From Sphingomonas kyeonggiensis (GTDB taxonomy: Bacteria > Pseudomonadota > Alphaproteobacteria > Sphingomonadales > Sphingomonadaceae), in NCBI RefSeq assembly GCF_014196745.1, contig NZ_JACIEH010000002.1, forward strand, positions 682,383-746,382: a stretch of DNA of 64,000 nt. Direction: 5' to 3'. The notes beneath the pieces are model-generated. The model was not told where the DNA came from, searched no databases, and saw nothing but the letters and a program-made list of their open reading frames with translations. Of this stretch, positions 1-8,073 are shown piece by piece. Position numbers and translations under genes: made by a program. Positions within the stretch are counted from its first letter, which is position 1. Each line of letters starts with the position of its first letter.

Positions 1-427
1 GCAGGCACATGGCGATCGTATAGACCTCCTCGCCCGACGAGCATCCCGCCGACCAGATCCGCACCGGGCCCTGCTTGCGCTTCAGCACGGGCAGGACGGT
101 CTCGCGGAAATGATCGAAGTGATGCGGCTCGCGGAAGAAATGCGTGTGGTTGGTGGTCAGGGCCACCACCATCGCATGGCGTTCCACCGGGTCGCTCTGC
201 ACGAGCGCGACATAGTCGGAGAACTTGGCCAGGCCATGCTCGCGCAGCCGGCGCCCCAGGCGCGACTGGACGAGCGTGGTCTTCGCCTCGCTCAACGCGA
301 TGCGCGCATCCTCGTGCATGATCGCGGCGATGGCGGCGAAGTCGCGGGGCGTGAGCTCCGCGTTGCTCGCTGCCGACATGGCCGATGCGGCGCCGGCAGG
401 CGCCAGGGCGCCCCCGGCGGCGGTCAC
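1..427 (-). CDS. cheR: CheR chemotaxis protein methyltransferase (3' end cut by window)
   Basis: This gene encodes the N-terminal ~142 residues of CheR, the SAM-dependent methyltransferase that methylates glutamates on chemoreceptors. Visible are the all-alpha N-terminal domain (TPRDFAAIAAMIHEDARI), the substrate-binding stretch TTNHTHFFREPHHF and the SAM-binding start RIWSAGCSSGEEVYT, all typical of CheR. The GTG start at 427 overlaps the cheW stop as GTGA, which suggests translational coupling. An in-frame ATG at 379 is an alternative start, but neither has a strong ribosome binding site. It is the last visible gene of the motA-STAS-cheY-cheA-cheW-cheR operon. The catalytic remainder lies outside the window. 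Confidence 0.93.
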   Translation of the reverse strand, partial: MTAAGGALAPAGAASAMSAASNAELTPRDFAAIAAIMHEDARIALSEAKTTLVQSRLGRRLREHGLAKFSDYVALVQSDPVERHAMVVALTTNHTHFFREPHHFDHFRETVLPVLKRKQGPVRIWSAGCSSGEEVYTIAMCL

Positions 428-921
428 GCTGCGAGATCCAGGTGCTTGGTCAGGCTCAGCGCGTCGAGGTCGAGCAGCAGCACCATGGTGCCCTTCTCGT
501 CCCGCGTGCCGTCCTTCTGGCGCGTGGCGATGCGGACCAGGCCGGCGATCACGCTCGGCTCGATCGTCTCGACCTCGGGGGCCGGCTGGATCTCGGTCTC
601 GCCGATCGCGACGATGTCGTTGACTTCGTCGACCAGGAAGCCGGCCTGCTTGCCCGCGATGTTGACGACCAGCACGCAGGAGCGGGCATGGATCACGCTC
701 GGCTCCCAGCCCAGGCGCTCGGCGAGGCCGACCACCGGGATCACGTTGCCGCGCAGGTTGGTCACGCCCTTGATGAAGCCCGGGACGTTGGGGAGCGGGG
801 TCGGCTCGTCCCATTCACGGATCTCGATCAGCGCGCGCATGTCGATCCCGAAGGTCTGCTGGGCGAGCGAGAAGGTGACGATCTTGCGGTCGGTCCCGGC
901 GTTGTCGTTGGTGTCGGTCAT
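424..921 (-). CDS. cheW: CheW chemotaxis coupling protein
   Basis: This 165-residue CheW-domain protein links chemoreceptors to the kinase CheA at the cytoplasmic face of the membrane. The sequence shows the SH3-like CheW fold: KIVTFSLAQQTFGIDM near the start, then GVTNLRGNVIPVVGL, whose LRG arginine is the conserved receptor/CheA contact, and AGFLVDEVNDIVAI. The length is normal for the family. Its ATG overlaps the cheA stop by four bases (ATGA), and its stop overlaps the cheR GTG, so it sits in a tightly coupled operon. Nothing is missing or truncated. Confidence 0.95.
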   Translation of the reverse strand: MTDTNDNAGTDRKIVTFSLAQQTFGIDMRALIEIREWDEPTPLPNVPGFIKGVTNLRGNVIPVVGLAERLGWEPSVIHARSCVLVVNIAGKQAGFLVDEVNDIVAIGETEIQPAPEVETIEPSVIAGLVRIATRQKDGTRDEKGTMVLLLDLDALSLTKHLDLAA

Positions 922-3125
922 GCTGCCATTCCTTTGGGGGTGTAGCGGTTGGTGGAGGCGACGAGCGCCTCGATGTCGAGGATCAGTGCGATCGAGCCGT
1001 CGCCAAGGATGGTGGCGCCGCCCAGGCCGCGGATCGGGTGGAGGTTCTGGTCGAGGCTCTTGATCACCACTTCGCGGCGGTCATCGATGGTATCGACCAC
1101 CAGGCCGACCTTGCCGTGCGCCTCGCTCTCGACGATCACGACGAGGCTGTCCTCGACCGCGCGGTCGTCGTTGAGGCCGAAGATCTCGGTCGCACGCTTC
1201 ACCGGCACATATTCGCCGCGCATGTCGATCACTTCGCTGTCCGGCGAGGTGCGCTTCACCTGGCCCGCTTCCGGCTGGACCGTCTCGAGCACATGCGCGA
1301 GCGGCAGCACGAAACGCTGGCCGGCGAGGCGGACGATCATGCCGTCCAGGATCGCCAGGGTGAGCGGCAGGATCATCGTGAAGGTGGTGCCTTCACCCGG
1401 GACCGAGTGGATTTCCACGCGGCCGCCCAGCGCCTCGACGTTCGAGCGGACCACGTCCATGCCCACGCCGCGGCCCGAGATGTTCGAGATCGTCTCCGCG
1501 GTCGAGAAGCCCGGCGCGCAGATCAGCTGGTCGATTTCCTCGTTGGAGAGGACCGCGTCGGGCGAGATGATGCCCTTCTCGATCGCCTTGGCCTTGACGC
1601 GCTCGCGGTTGATGCCGCGGCCATTGTCCTGGACGCGCACGAAGATGCGCGCGCCGCGCTGCTCGGCCGAGAGCTTGATCGTACCGGCCGGATCCTTGCC
1701 CGCCGCGATGCGCTCTTCGGCGCTCTCGAGGCCATGGTCCGCGGCGTTGCGGATCATGTGGGTCAGCGGATCGCCGATCTTCTCGATCACGCCCTTGTCG
1801 ACTTCGGTGGTCTCACCGTACGTCTCGAGGTTGATCGTCTTGCCGGTCTCGACCGAGAGGTCGCGCAGCATGCGCGGCACGCGGCTGAAGGCCTGCTTGA
1901 TCGGCTGGGCGCGCAGCGACATGACATTGTCCTGGATCTGGCGCGTCAGGCGGGCCAGTTCCGGGAGTTCCACGCGCTGGCGATCGGCCGGCGAGAGCCG
2001 GTCGGCCAGGATCGAGTTGCGGATCACCAGCTCGCCGACCAGGTTGAGCAGCAGGTCGAGCTTGCCGAGATCCACGCGGATCGTCTGCTGGGCCGCGTCG
2101 CCGCCCGCCTTGGGGGCGATGGCGGGGGTCTCGACGCTGCCGACCGGCGGCGACGCCGCGGCGATCGTCTCGACGACGCGCTGCATCTCGGCGGCGAAGT
2201 CCTCGATCGGCGCGCTCACCGGCACGAAGCCGAACTCGTCGGCGCCGGTGTCGGCGGCGGGCGCCTCGGCCACCGGCGCGGCGGCCGGGGCAGGGGTCTC
2301 GTCACGGCGGACCTCGACGACCGAATCCGGCGCGACGAAGTCGAAGCAGTCGTTGATGTCGCCCTCGGTGACTTCGCCCGGAACGCGCAGCGTCCAGGTG
2401 AAATAGGCGTCCTCGGGATCGAGGTCGCGCAGCGACGGCACCGTCCCGGTATCGACCGCGACGATCTCGGCGCCGAGCGTCTCGAGCTCGCGGATGATCA
2501 GCAGCGGTTCGCCGGCATTGGCGAGCGCGGCGCGCGACGGCTTGAACGTCACGATCCAGGCCGCGTCGGCCGCGGCCGGAGCCTCGGCAGGCGCGTCGAA
2601 ATCGTCGAGCGACACGGCCATCGGCAGGAAGCCATATTCGTCCGCTTCCTCGGCCGCGGGCGCGGCAGGAGCCTCCGCCACGACAGGGGCGGCCGGCGCC
2701 GGGGCGCTGGCGACAGGGGCGCCGTCATCGGCACCCTTGTTCGCAAGGACCTGCTCGAGCGCGGCCAGCGCGGCCTCGTCGGCCGGGCGCGGGGCCAGGC
2801 CCTTGGCGGATTCGACATGGTCCGTCAGGATGTCGAAGGCGCTCAGCATGACCTTGACCACGCCGGGGCTCGGCGGGATCTTGCCGCCGCGCACTTCGTC
2901 GAGGACGTTCTCGAACTTGTGCGCGAAGGCGGTCAGGTCGGCATGGCCGAACGCGCCGGCACCGCCCTTGATCGAGTGGACTGCGCGGAACACGCCCGCG
3001 ATGACTTCGGCCGAGACGTCACCACCCTGCATGGCCGAAAGGCCCTGCTCGGCGGTGGTCAGACCTTCGGCGCATTCTTCGAAGAAGATCGCCTGGATTT
3101 CGTCGAGTTCGTCGCTCACGGGCAC
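918..3125 (-). CDS. cheA: CheA chemotaxis histidine kinase
   Basis: This 735-residue CheA is the central chemotaxis kinase that phosphorylates CheY. The HPt domain (about 5-105) has the phosphoacceptor His50 in AVHSIKGG. A long Ala/Pro-rich linker carries two copies of a DE(Y/F)GF(L/V)P motif (162-168 and 296-302) around a P2-like segment. The dimerisation helices start near 350 (VDLGKLDLLLNLVGELVIR). The ATPase domain has the N box HMIRNAADHGLE (456-467), DNGRGI (500-505) and GRGVGMDVV (551-559). The CheW-like domain fills about 590-735. The start overlaps the end of cheY by 10 bases. The repeated linker motif is unusual and may be a docking site. Confidence 0.97.
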   Translation of the reverse strand: MPVSDELDEIQAIFFEECAEGLTTAEQGLSAMQGGDVSAEVIAGVFRAVHSIKGGAGAFGHADLTAFAHKFENVLDEVRGGKIPPSPGVVKVMLSAFDILTDHVESAKGLAPRPADEAALAALEQVLANKGADDGAPVASAPAPAAPVVAEAPAAPAAEEADEYGFLPMAVSLDDFDAPAEAPAAADAAWIVTFKPSRAALANAGEPLLIIRELETLGAEIVAVDTGTVPSLRDLDPEDAYFTWTLRVPGEVTEGDINDCFDFVAPDSVVEVRRDETPAPAAAPVAEAPAADTGADEFGFVPVSAPIEDFAAEMQRVVETIAAASPPVGSVETPAIAPKAGGDAAQQTIRVDLGKLDLLLNLVGELVIRNSILADRLSPADRQRVELPELARLTRQIQDNVMSLRAQPIKQAFSRVPRMLRDLSVETGKTINLETYGETTEVDKGVIEKIGDPLTHMIRNAADHGLESAEERIAAGKDPAGTIKLSAEQRGARIFVRVQDNGRGINRERVKAKAIEKGIISPDAVLSNEEIDQLICAPGFSTAETISNISGRGVGMDVVRSNVEALGGRVEIHSVPGEGTTFTMILPLTLAILDGMIVRLAGQRFVLPLAHVLETVQPEAGQVKRTSPDSEVIDMRGEYVPVKRATEIFGLNDDRAVEDSLVVIVESEAHGKVGLVVDTIDDRREVVIKSLDQNLHPIRGLGGATILGDGSIALILDIEALVASTNRYTPKGMAA

Positions 3126-3481
3126 ACCCGGCGGATGGCCGCCCCCAGCTTGGTGGCTTCGAAGGGCTTGGTGATCCAGCCGGTCGCGCCGGCCGAACGG
3201 GCACGCGACTTCTTCTCGTCCGAGAATTCGGTCGAAAGCACCAGGATCGGCGTGCCGCGGAACTCGTTCAGCGCACGCACCGCCTCGATCAGTTCGAATC
3301 CGTCCATCTTAGGCATGTTGATGTCGGTGATGAGCAGGTCGGGCTTCACTTCGTGCATGCGCTCGAGGCCGTGCTCGCCGTCATTGGCGCTCTCGATGCG
3401 AAAGCCCTGCGCGGTCAGCGACGTCTTGAGCAGCATGCGCATGCTCGCCGAATCGTCGACGGTAAGAATCAACTTGCTCAC
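3116..3481 (-). CDS. cheY: CheY-type single-domain response regulator
   Basis: This 121-residue stand-alone receiver domain is probably the diffusible output of CheA that acts on the flagellar motor. It has the acidic pair Asp9-Asp10, the phosphorylation site Asp53 in TDINMPKMDGFELI, a Ser/Thr position at Ser83 and the invariant Lys105 in ITKPF. There is no output domain. Its ATG at 3481 overlaps the STAS gene stop by four bases, and its 3' end overlaps cheA. Alphaproteobacteria often have several CheY proteins, so a phosphate-sink role cannot be excluded. Confidence 0.93.
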   Translation of the reverse strand: MSKLILTVDDSASMRMLLKTSLTAQGFRIESANDGEHGLERMHEVKPDLLITDINMPKMDGFELIEAVRALNEFRGTPILVLSTEFSDEKKSRARSAGATGWITKPFEATKLGAAIRRVCP

Positions 3482-3795
3482 AGGACGTCTCCGGTCTCGA
3501 GGCCGATCGCCGCGCCGAGCTGGCAGCGGTTCACGCGATCGACGAATGCAGGGCTAGGGTTGGCGATGCGGAATTCCTGGCCGCCCGACACTGCCTCGGC
3601 GCGCGCGGCGACGAGGAGCTGGAGGACGGCCTGGCCGACGCTCTCGACTTCCGACGCATCGATCTCGATGGCGTCGTCGAGGTCCGCGGCGAGCACGAGG
3701 CGCACCCGCAGATCTTCGGCCGTAACGGTGGTGCCGTGGGCGGGGAGGCGCAGTGCGCGCTCCTCGGCGTCAGGCAGCTGCAGGGGCTGGTCCAT
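3478..3795 (-). CDS. STAS-domain protein of the chemotaxis operon
   Basis: This small protein (105 residues from the ATG at 3795) resembles a STAS/anti-anti-sigma domain: a VTAEDLRVRLVLAADLDDAIEIDASEVESVGQAVLQLL core, followed by a C-terminal helix. The segment IEIDASEVESVG matches the usual phosphoacceptor region of SpoIIAA-like proteins. Such genes lie between motA or MCP genes and cheY in many alphaproteobacterial chemotaxis clusters, but their role is unknown. The ATG lies inside the end of motA (26-base overlap) with GAGG a short distance upstream. A TTG at 3810 is a less likely start. Function is inferred from fold and context only. Confidence 0.75.
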   Translation of the reverse strand: MDQPLQLPDAEERALRLPAHGTTVTAEDLRVRLVLAADLDDAIEIDASEVESVGQAVLQLLVAARAEAVSGGQEFRIANPSPAFVDRVNRCQLGAAIGLETGDVL

Positions 3796-4654
3796 TCTTG
3801 GCCTCGTCAAGTGCGGTTTCTAGTTGCTGGAAGCTCGGCGAATAGGCCGACGGCGTCATGCGGCGAGCGATCTCGATTGCCACCTGAACCGGCTGGTTCT
3901 GGGCATAGGCGACGATCGCGGTCTTCACGATCTGGAAGGGCTTGCAGTCGGCGTCGATCGTCTCGAGCAGCTTGGAGGCGAGCGGACCCACCACGCAGTA
4001 GCTGAGCAGAACGCCGAGGAAGGTGCCGACGAGCGCGCCGCCGATCATCGCGCCGAGGATCTCGGTCGGCTGGTCGATCGAGCCCATGGTCTTGATGACG
4101 CCCAGAACCGCGGCGACGATGCCGATCGCTGGCAGGCCGTCGGCCATGATCTGGAGCGCGTGCTGCGGGCCGGCCTCTTCGTGGTGATGCTTCTCGATGT
4201 CCGCGTCCATCGCGGCCTCGATCTGATGCGGGTCCTCGAAGTTGACCGTCATCATGCGGAGATAGTCGCAGATGAACTCGATCAGGTGATGGTCCTTGAG
4301 CAGGCGCGGATAGGGCGTGAAGAGATTGCTCTCCTCCGGCTTGTCCAAGTGCGGCTCGAGCGCCGTGGCGCCACCCTTCTTGAAGGTGGACAGCACGGTG
4401 AACATCAGGGTGAGCAGGTCCTTGTAGTCCTGCGCCTTCCACTTGCCGCCCTTGAACGAGCGCATGATGCCTGCACCGGCCTTCTTCACCGTCGACAGCG
4501 AGTTGGCGACGATGAAGGCCCCGACGGAGGCCCCCGCGATCGCCATCATCTCGTGCGGCAGCGCGTGCGCGATGATCTCGAACTTGCCGCCGGACATCAT
4601 GAAGCTGCCGAACACGCAAACGAGAATGATGATGAAACCTACGCCGTTGAGCAT
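3770..4654 (-). CDS. motA: MotA flagellar motor stator protein
   Basis: This 294-residue stator subunit forms, with MotB, the proton channel that drives flagellar rotation. It opens with a membrane segment (GVGFIIILVCVFGSFMM) and a second one near 35-50. A large cytoplasmic loop follows, and then two C-terminal membrane segments with the conserved prolines, LPAIGIVAAVLGVIKTMG and a VGTFLGVLLSYCVVGP region. Length and order match MotA. No motB lies beside it, so MotB must be encoded elsewhere. It is the first gene of the che operon. A TCCTATAAT element lies 34 bases upstream and is the probable promoter -10. Confidence 0.95.
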   Translation of the reverse strand: MLNGVGFIIILVCVFGSFMMSGGKFEIIAHALPHEMMAIAGASVGAFIVANSLSTVKKAGAGIMRSFKGGKWKAQDYKDLLTLMFTVLSTFKKGGATALEPHLDKPEESNLFTPYPRLLKDHHLIEFICDYLRMMTVNFEDPHQIEAAMDADIEKHHHEEAGPQHALQIMADGLPAIGIVAAVLGVIKTMGSIDQPTEILGAMIGGALVGTFLGVLLSYCVVGPLASKLLETIDADCKPFQIVKTAIVAYAQNQPVQVAIEIARRMTPSAYSPSFQQLETALDEAKNGPAPAAA

Positions 4655-4687
4655 GGCGGTTCGCCCGATGTCCCTGTTGTTTCCAGA

Positions 4688-4696
4688 ATTATAGGA
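4688..4696 (-). promoter_or_regulatory. TCCTATAAT promoter-like element of the motA-che operon
   Basis: The minus strand reads TCCTATAAT 34 bases upstream of motA. The same element, exact or with one change, precedes the HAD gene, flaF, the second chemoreceptor and the alginate-export gene. It resembles a -10 box, but there is no recognisable TTGACA-like -35 at 17 +/- 1 bases. The -35 region here falls inside an inverted repeat (4700-4732). Confidence 0.5.
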
Positions 4697-4699
4697 AGG

Positions 4700-4732
4700 A
4701 TTTGCCGGGGCGGTGCGACCGCACCGGCAAAT
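4700..4732 (-). terminator. Inverted repeat between the methyltransferase stop and motA
   Basis: ATTTGCCGG (4700-4708) and CCGGCAAAT (4724-4732) form a perfect 9 bp stem around a further GC-rich dyad. It begins four bases past the methyltransferase stop and could end that transcript, although no T run follows it. It also overlaps the expected -35 region of motA, so it could instead be an operator. Confidence 0.35.
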
Positions 4733-4735
4733 TGG

Positions 4736-5560
4736 TTAAGCGGCAGCGCGCCCGGCGGTGCGGTCCTGCCAGTCGATGACGGCGAGGTAGTTGCTCAGCC
4801 GGTTGGTCTCGAGCGCATGGAGCAGCTTGTTGTTGTGCCAGGGCATGATCATCTCGGCGAGCGCGGGCGCCCAGGGGGCCGCGCTGTCGAACAGGATGCC
4901 CAGGCCGAACACCGCGGGGACGTGCGCCCAGGCGAGCGGACGCTCTTCGGTGCGCGTCTCTTCAAGGAAGTCCTCGACCGCGGTCAGCACGCCGTTGCGC
5001 GGCCCGCCCTCGTGCAGCGCCCAGGCGAAGCTGCCGCAACCGCGGAAGCCGCGGCCCTCGTGCAGCTGCGGATCGCCAAGGGTCACGCCTGCTTCATAGC
5101 TATAGGGGTGGCGATGCTCGGCCGGGATGCGGTCGGGCGCATAATAGCAGTCGCGGCGGGCGCACGGCCAGGAGACGTCGTGCATGAGCGCGAACAGGTG
5201 CTTGCCGTCGCGGAGCGCCAGCCGGTTGGCGATGCGGAGCTCCTCGATCACGGTGTAGTAATTGTGATCGCCGTCGATCACCCAGGCGTCGATGTTCGAC
5301 AGCTTGGGCATCGCGTCGTGGCTCGCCTCGGGCATGTGGCGCACCTCGGGGGTCTGCGCCACCCAGGCGAGGAATTCGTTCTTCGGTGCCGGATCGATGC
5401 TGGTCAGGCTGCCGCCGGTCACGCGCGCATAGGCGGCGAGCTGCTGCGAGGTGCCGCCGAACTCGGCGCCTACCTCGGCGATGTTGCGGACGCCGGCGAT
5501 CTGCAGGGCGTGGAGGATGATGTCCGAGAATTCCGACATGGAATGGATCAGAAGAGTCAT
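4736..5560 (-). CDS. Class I SAM-dependent methyltransferase (Methyltransf_24-like)
   Basis: This 274-residue protein has a Rossmann methyltransferase pattern. The glycine-rich SAM loop is IAEVGAEFGGTSQQLA (about 28-43), an acidic strand end is SLTSIDPAPK, and the signature VIDGDHNYYTVIEEL (about 93-107) is typical of the Methyltransf_24 family, often found with surface-glycan or peptide modification genes. It starts inside the stop of the HAD gene (ATGA overlap, 5557-5560), so the two are co-translated. It sits between motility genes, which suggests but does not prove a role in modifying flagellin or a cell-surface glycan. The substrate is unknown. Confidence 0.75.
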   Translation of the reverse strand: MTLLIHSMSEFSDIILHALQIAGVRNIAEVGAEFGGTSQQLAAYARVTGGSLTSIDPAPKNEFLAWVAQTPEVRHMPEASHDAMPKLSNIDAWVIDGDHNYYTVIEELRIANRLALRDGKHLFALMHDVSWPCARRDCYYAPDRIPAEHRHPYSYEAGVTLGDPQLHEGRGFRGCGSFAWALHEGGPRNGVLTAVEDFLEETRTEERPLAWAHVPAVFGLGILFDSAAPWAPALAEMIMPWHNNKLLHALETNRLSNYLAVIDWQDRTAGRAAA

Positions 5561-7983
5561 GCGTGGGCTCCTGCGAAGATATGCGGTGCGGTCTGGGTTG
5601 CCGCGGCCTGGCGGGCGGCGATCGGGCGGAATACGAGGGCGAGCATCATCGGCCGGCCGTCCTGCCGCTGCGGCGGCGGGACCATCATGAAGCCGAATTC
5701 GTTCTCGCAGCGGAAGAGGTGCGGGGCGACCTGCTCCATGCCCTCGAGCGAGGGCGCGGCATCGACTTCCTCGTTGCCATCGGGATGCGGCTCGTCGCTC
5801 AGGAAGCGTTCGACCGGCATGAAGCTGGCGCTTTCCACCTGCAGGTAGTCATAGAGCTGGCCGAACTGCACGCCGACCGAGAAGCGGCTGTCGCCGATCG
5901 GAATGGGCGCGAGGTAGTAGCCGTCATGCGTCGGCGTGGCGGTGACCGAGCCGGTCGAGACCTGGTTGCCGTCGGCGACGATCAGCGGCAGCGCGATCGT
6001 GTTGTCGACGAAGTCCTGGTACTTGAGCGGCAGCGAGAAGCGGCGCTGGGCCAGCAGGCTCAGCTTCACTGCCAGGCCTTCGCCGTGCAGCTCGGCCGGC
6101 AGGTACATCCGGTCGGCGCTCTTCATATAGCTCAGGCCGCGCTGGCGCAGGCCGCGGCGGGCGATGCTCTGGTCGAACAGCGAAACCGTGTTGTCCACGC
6201 CCATGTTGAGGTCGTGCTCGAACGCGCCGAGCACTGTCAGCTCGCTTTCGAGCGGCACGTACATCAGCCGGCCGAGCACGCCGGTGGCGGCGCGGCGCCA
6301 CATGGTCGCGAGGTCCGCGGGCGGCACGGCGCGGATCACTGGGCTGCCCTCGTCGCGCACGAAGCGCAGGCAGCCTGCCTGGACGCGGTCGCGGACCGCC
6401 GACTGGAGCGACTTGATCGAGCTGCCGCGGCGGATCGAGGTGCCGTCCGGCTCGTAGTCGACGACCGAGCCCTGCGCCGCGGTGCAGAGCTGCTCGAGCA
6501 CGGCGACGTTCGCGCACAGCGCCTCGAGCGCGGCGCAGTCATAATGATCGTCGCCGATGAAGCCCTTCTTGTCCAAGCCGCTCAGCGACTGTTCGCGGAA
6601 CAGCAGATAGCGGCCGGCGACCTTCACGCCGAGTTCGCGGGCGAGCAGCGCCTCGACATCGTTCTGGACCGAGCCGTTATAGCCGAGATCGACCAGCATC
6701 AGCGTGTCGCCCGGTGCCGGGTTCACGGTCTTGCGGACATGCGCGATCATCCGCTCGCCAAAGGCGCGCGAGGCGGCGGTGATGCGGCGCATGCGCTGCG
6801 GCTCCTGGATCGCCTTCAGGAAGGCGCCGGGGCGGGGGAAGTCCTTGACCAGCTTGGCCGCCTCCGGGGCGGGCAGCATCAGCTGCTTCGCCACCGTGGC
6901 CAGATCGCCCATTATCTCGCGCTGCAGGTAGCGCTCGACTGCCTTGGTGTCGGTGAGCGAGACGGCGGTGCCGGTCGCGCGGCTGATCTCCACGGCGTGG
7001 CCGGTGCCGCCGCGCGCCTGGTGGACCAGCTGGGGCAGATAGCCGTCGCGCATCAGGAACACCGAATGGACAGTGCCGCCGTGCCGCGCCCGCAGCGCCT
7101 TGGCCTCGTCCTCCAGCCAGCGGTCGAAGCCGTTCAGCACCGGACCCAGCGTGACATAGCCCAGGGCCTCGGCGGGATCGGCCAGCTGCGGCTCGATCGC
7201 CGAGATCGTCGCGCGGTGCGGCTGGTGGGTGAGCGCCACGCCCGCCTCGGTCGGGTGGAAGAAGCTGCTGATCGCGCTCTCCAGCCGGATGCGCTGTTCG
7301 CTGTCCCGGGTGAACTGCTTCAGGTGCAGCGTGTTGACGCCGAACGGCGCCACGCCGTTCACGTCGGCATTGAAGTTGTCGCCGATGTGCAGGATCTTTT
7401 CCGGCGCGATCTTCAGCGCCTTGAGCACCGGCTCGTACAGGCCTTCGCCCTTGGCCTTGCCATAGTGCGACGAGCAGAAGATGCGGCCGATCAAGCCGGC
7501 GACTTCCTCGCCCGCCGCCTTGGCGATCAGGCCGCGCAGCTGCTTGTCGTCCAGATAGGTGTCGGAGACGATGATCGTCTCGATGCCGCGGGCCTTGGCC
7601 ACGCGCATCAGCTCGACGGTGGGCTTGAAGGCGAAGCAGTGACGGGCTTCGGTGTCGATCTCGTTCTGCACGGCGGCGCGGCGCTCGGCGATGCTCGCAT
7701 TGGGCATCAGCTCGGCATAGATCTCGTCGATATGGACTTCGTTGCGCTTGTGGCGGACTGCGGCGGTGCTCCGCGCGGTCTTCTCGGCCCAGCCGCGCTG
7801 GAGCAGGTTGGCGTCGCCCAGCGCGCCGAACAGGTCGCGCGGGGCGTGCACGTCGCGCCACAGCAGCGTGTCGAAACAGTCGAGCGACAACAGGGTCACG
7901 CCGGGATAGGCGTCCAGCGCAGTCGGCAGCGCGTGCGGAATTATGGTGTTGGCCAATGATTTTCCCCGGATGCGCGCCCACAT
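5557..7983 (-). CDS. Large HAD-superfamily hydrolase-like protein (COG5610-like)
   Basis: This 808-residue protein has a HAD phosphatase-like N-terminal domain: LSLDCFDTLLW (Asp35, Asp38) as motif I, ETIIVSDTYLD as motif II and ILHIGDNFNADVNG as motif III/IV. The roughly 550 residues that follow match no family I recognise, though proteins of this build occur near polysaccharide and flagellar glycosylation genes. The drawn ATG at 7983 has no good ribosome binding site. A TTG ten codons in is preceded by GGGGA at a better spacing. The gene is translationally coupled to the methyltransferase and divergent from flaF. The biochemical role is unknown. Confidence 0.7.
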   Translation of the reverse strand: MWARIRGKSLANTIIPHALPTALDAYPGVTLLSLDCFDTLLWRDVHAPRDLFGALGDANLLQRGWAEKTARSTAAVRHKRNEVHIDEIYAELMPNASIAERRAAVQNEIDTEARHCFAFKPTVELMRVAKARGIETIIVSDTYLDDKQLRGLIAKAAGEEVAGLIGRIFCSSHYGKAKGEGLYEPVLKALKIAPEKILHIGDNFNADVNGVAPFGVNTLHLKQFTRDSEQRIRLESAISSFFHPTEAGVALTHQPHRATISAIEPQLADPAEALGYVTLGPVLNGFDRWLEDEAKALRARHGGTVHSVFLMRDGYLPQLVHQARGGTGHAVEISRATGTAVSLTDTKAVERYLQREIMGDLATVAKQLMLPAPEAAKLVKDFPRPGAFLKAIQEPQRMRRITAASRAFGERMIAHVRKTVNPAPGDTLMLVDLGYNGSVQNDVEALLARELGVKVAGRYLLFREQSLSGLDKKGFIGDDHYDCAALEALCANVAVLEQLCTAAQGSVVDYEPDGTSIRRGSSIKSLQSAVRDRVQAGCLRFVRDEGSPVIRAVPPADLATMWRRAATGVLGRLMYVPLESELTVLGAFEHDLNMGVDNTVSLFDQSIARRGLRQRGLSYMKSADRMYLPAELHGEGLAVKLSLLAQRRFSLPLKYQDFVDNTIALPLIVADGNQVSTGSVTATPTHDGYYLAPIPIGDSRFSVGVQFGQLYDYLQVESASFMPVERFLSDEPHPDGNEEVDAAPSLEGMEQVAPHLFRCENEFGFMMVPPPQRQDGRPMMLALVFRPIAARQAAATQTAPHIFAGAHA

Positions 7984-8003
7984 TTTCGGGAGGGCGCACT
8001 AAT

Positions 8004-8012
8004 CTTATAGGA
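8004..8012 (-). promoter_or_regulatory. TCCTATAAG promoter-like element of the HAD-methyltransferase operon
   Basis: The minus strand reads TCCTATAAG 21 bases upstream of the HAD gene ATG. It differs at one position from the element found before motA, the second chemoreceptor and the alginate-export gene. If it is a -10, the leader is very short, which favours the downstream TTG start of the HAD gene. Confidence 0.45.
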
Positions 8013-8039
8013 TGTTCGCACCCGGAACGGTCGAAACCG

Positions 8040-8048
8040 TCCTAGAAT
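8040..8048 (+). promoter_or_regulatory. TCCTAGAAT promoter-like element of flaF
   Basis: TCCTAGAAT lies 25 bases upstream of the flaF ATG and differs at one position from the shared motility element. Together with the minus-strand copy at 8004-8012 it makes a compact divergent promoter region. Confidence 0.4.
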
Positions 8049-8073
8049 GAAGGGTCAAGCAAATGGAGCGAGC

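Noticed and set aside
1038..3557. Long plus-strand open reading frame (over 800 codons) across the che genes
   Set aside because: It is antisense to cheY and cheA, which have complete, clearly recognisable domains. Its protein is of low complexity (Arg, Asp, His, Leu, Gly), the usual result of high G+C on the opposite strand.
5563..7959. Plus-strand frame of nearly 800 codons opposite the HAD gene
   Set aside because: It is the antisense of a protein with HAD motifs, and its translation shows no known domain and the same composition bias as other antisense frames.
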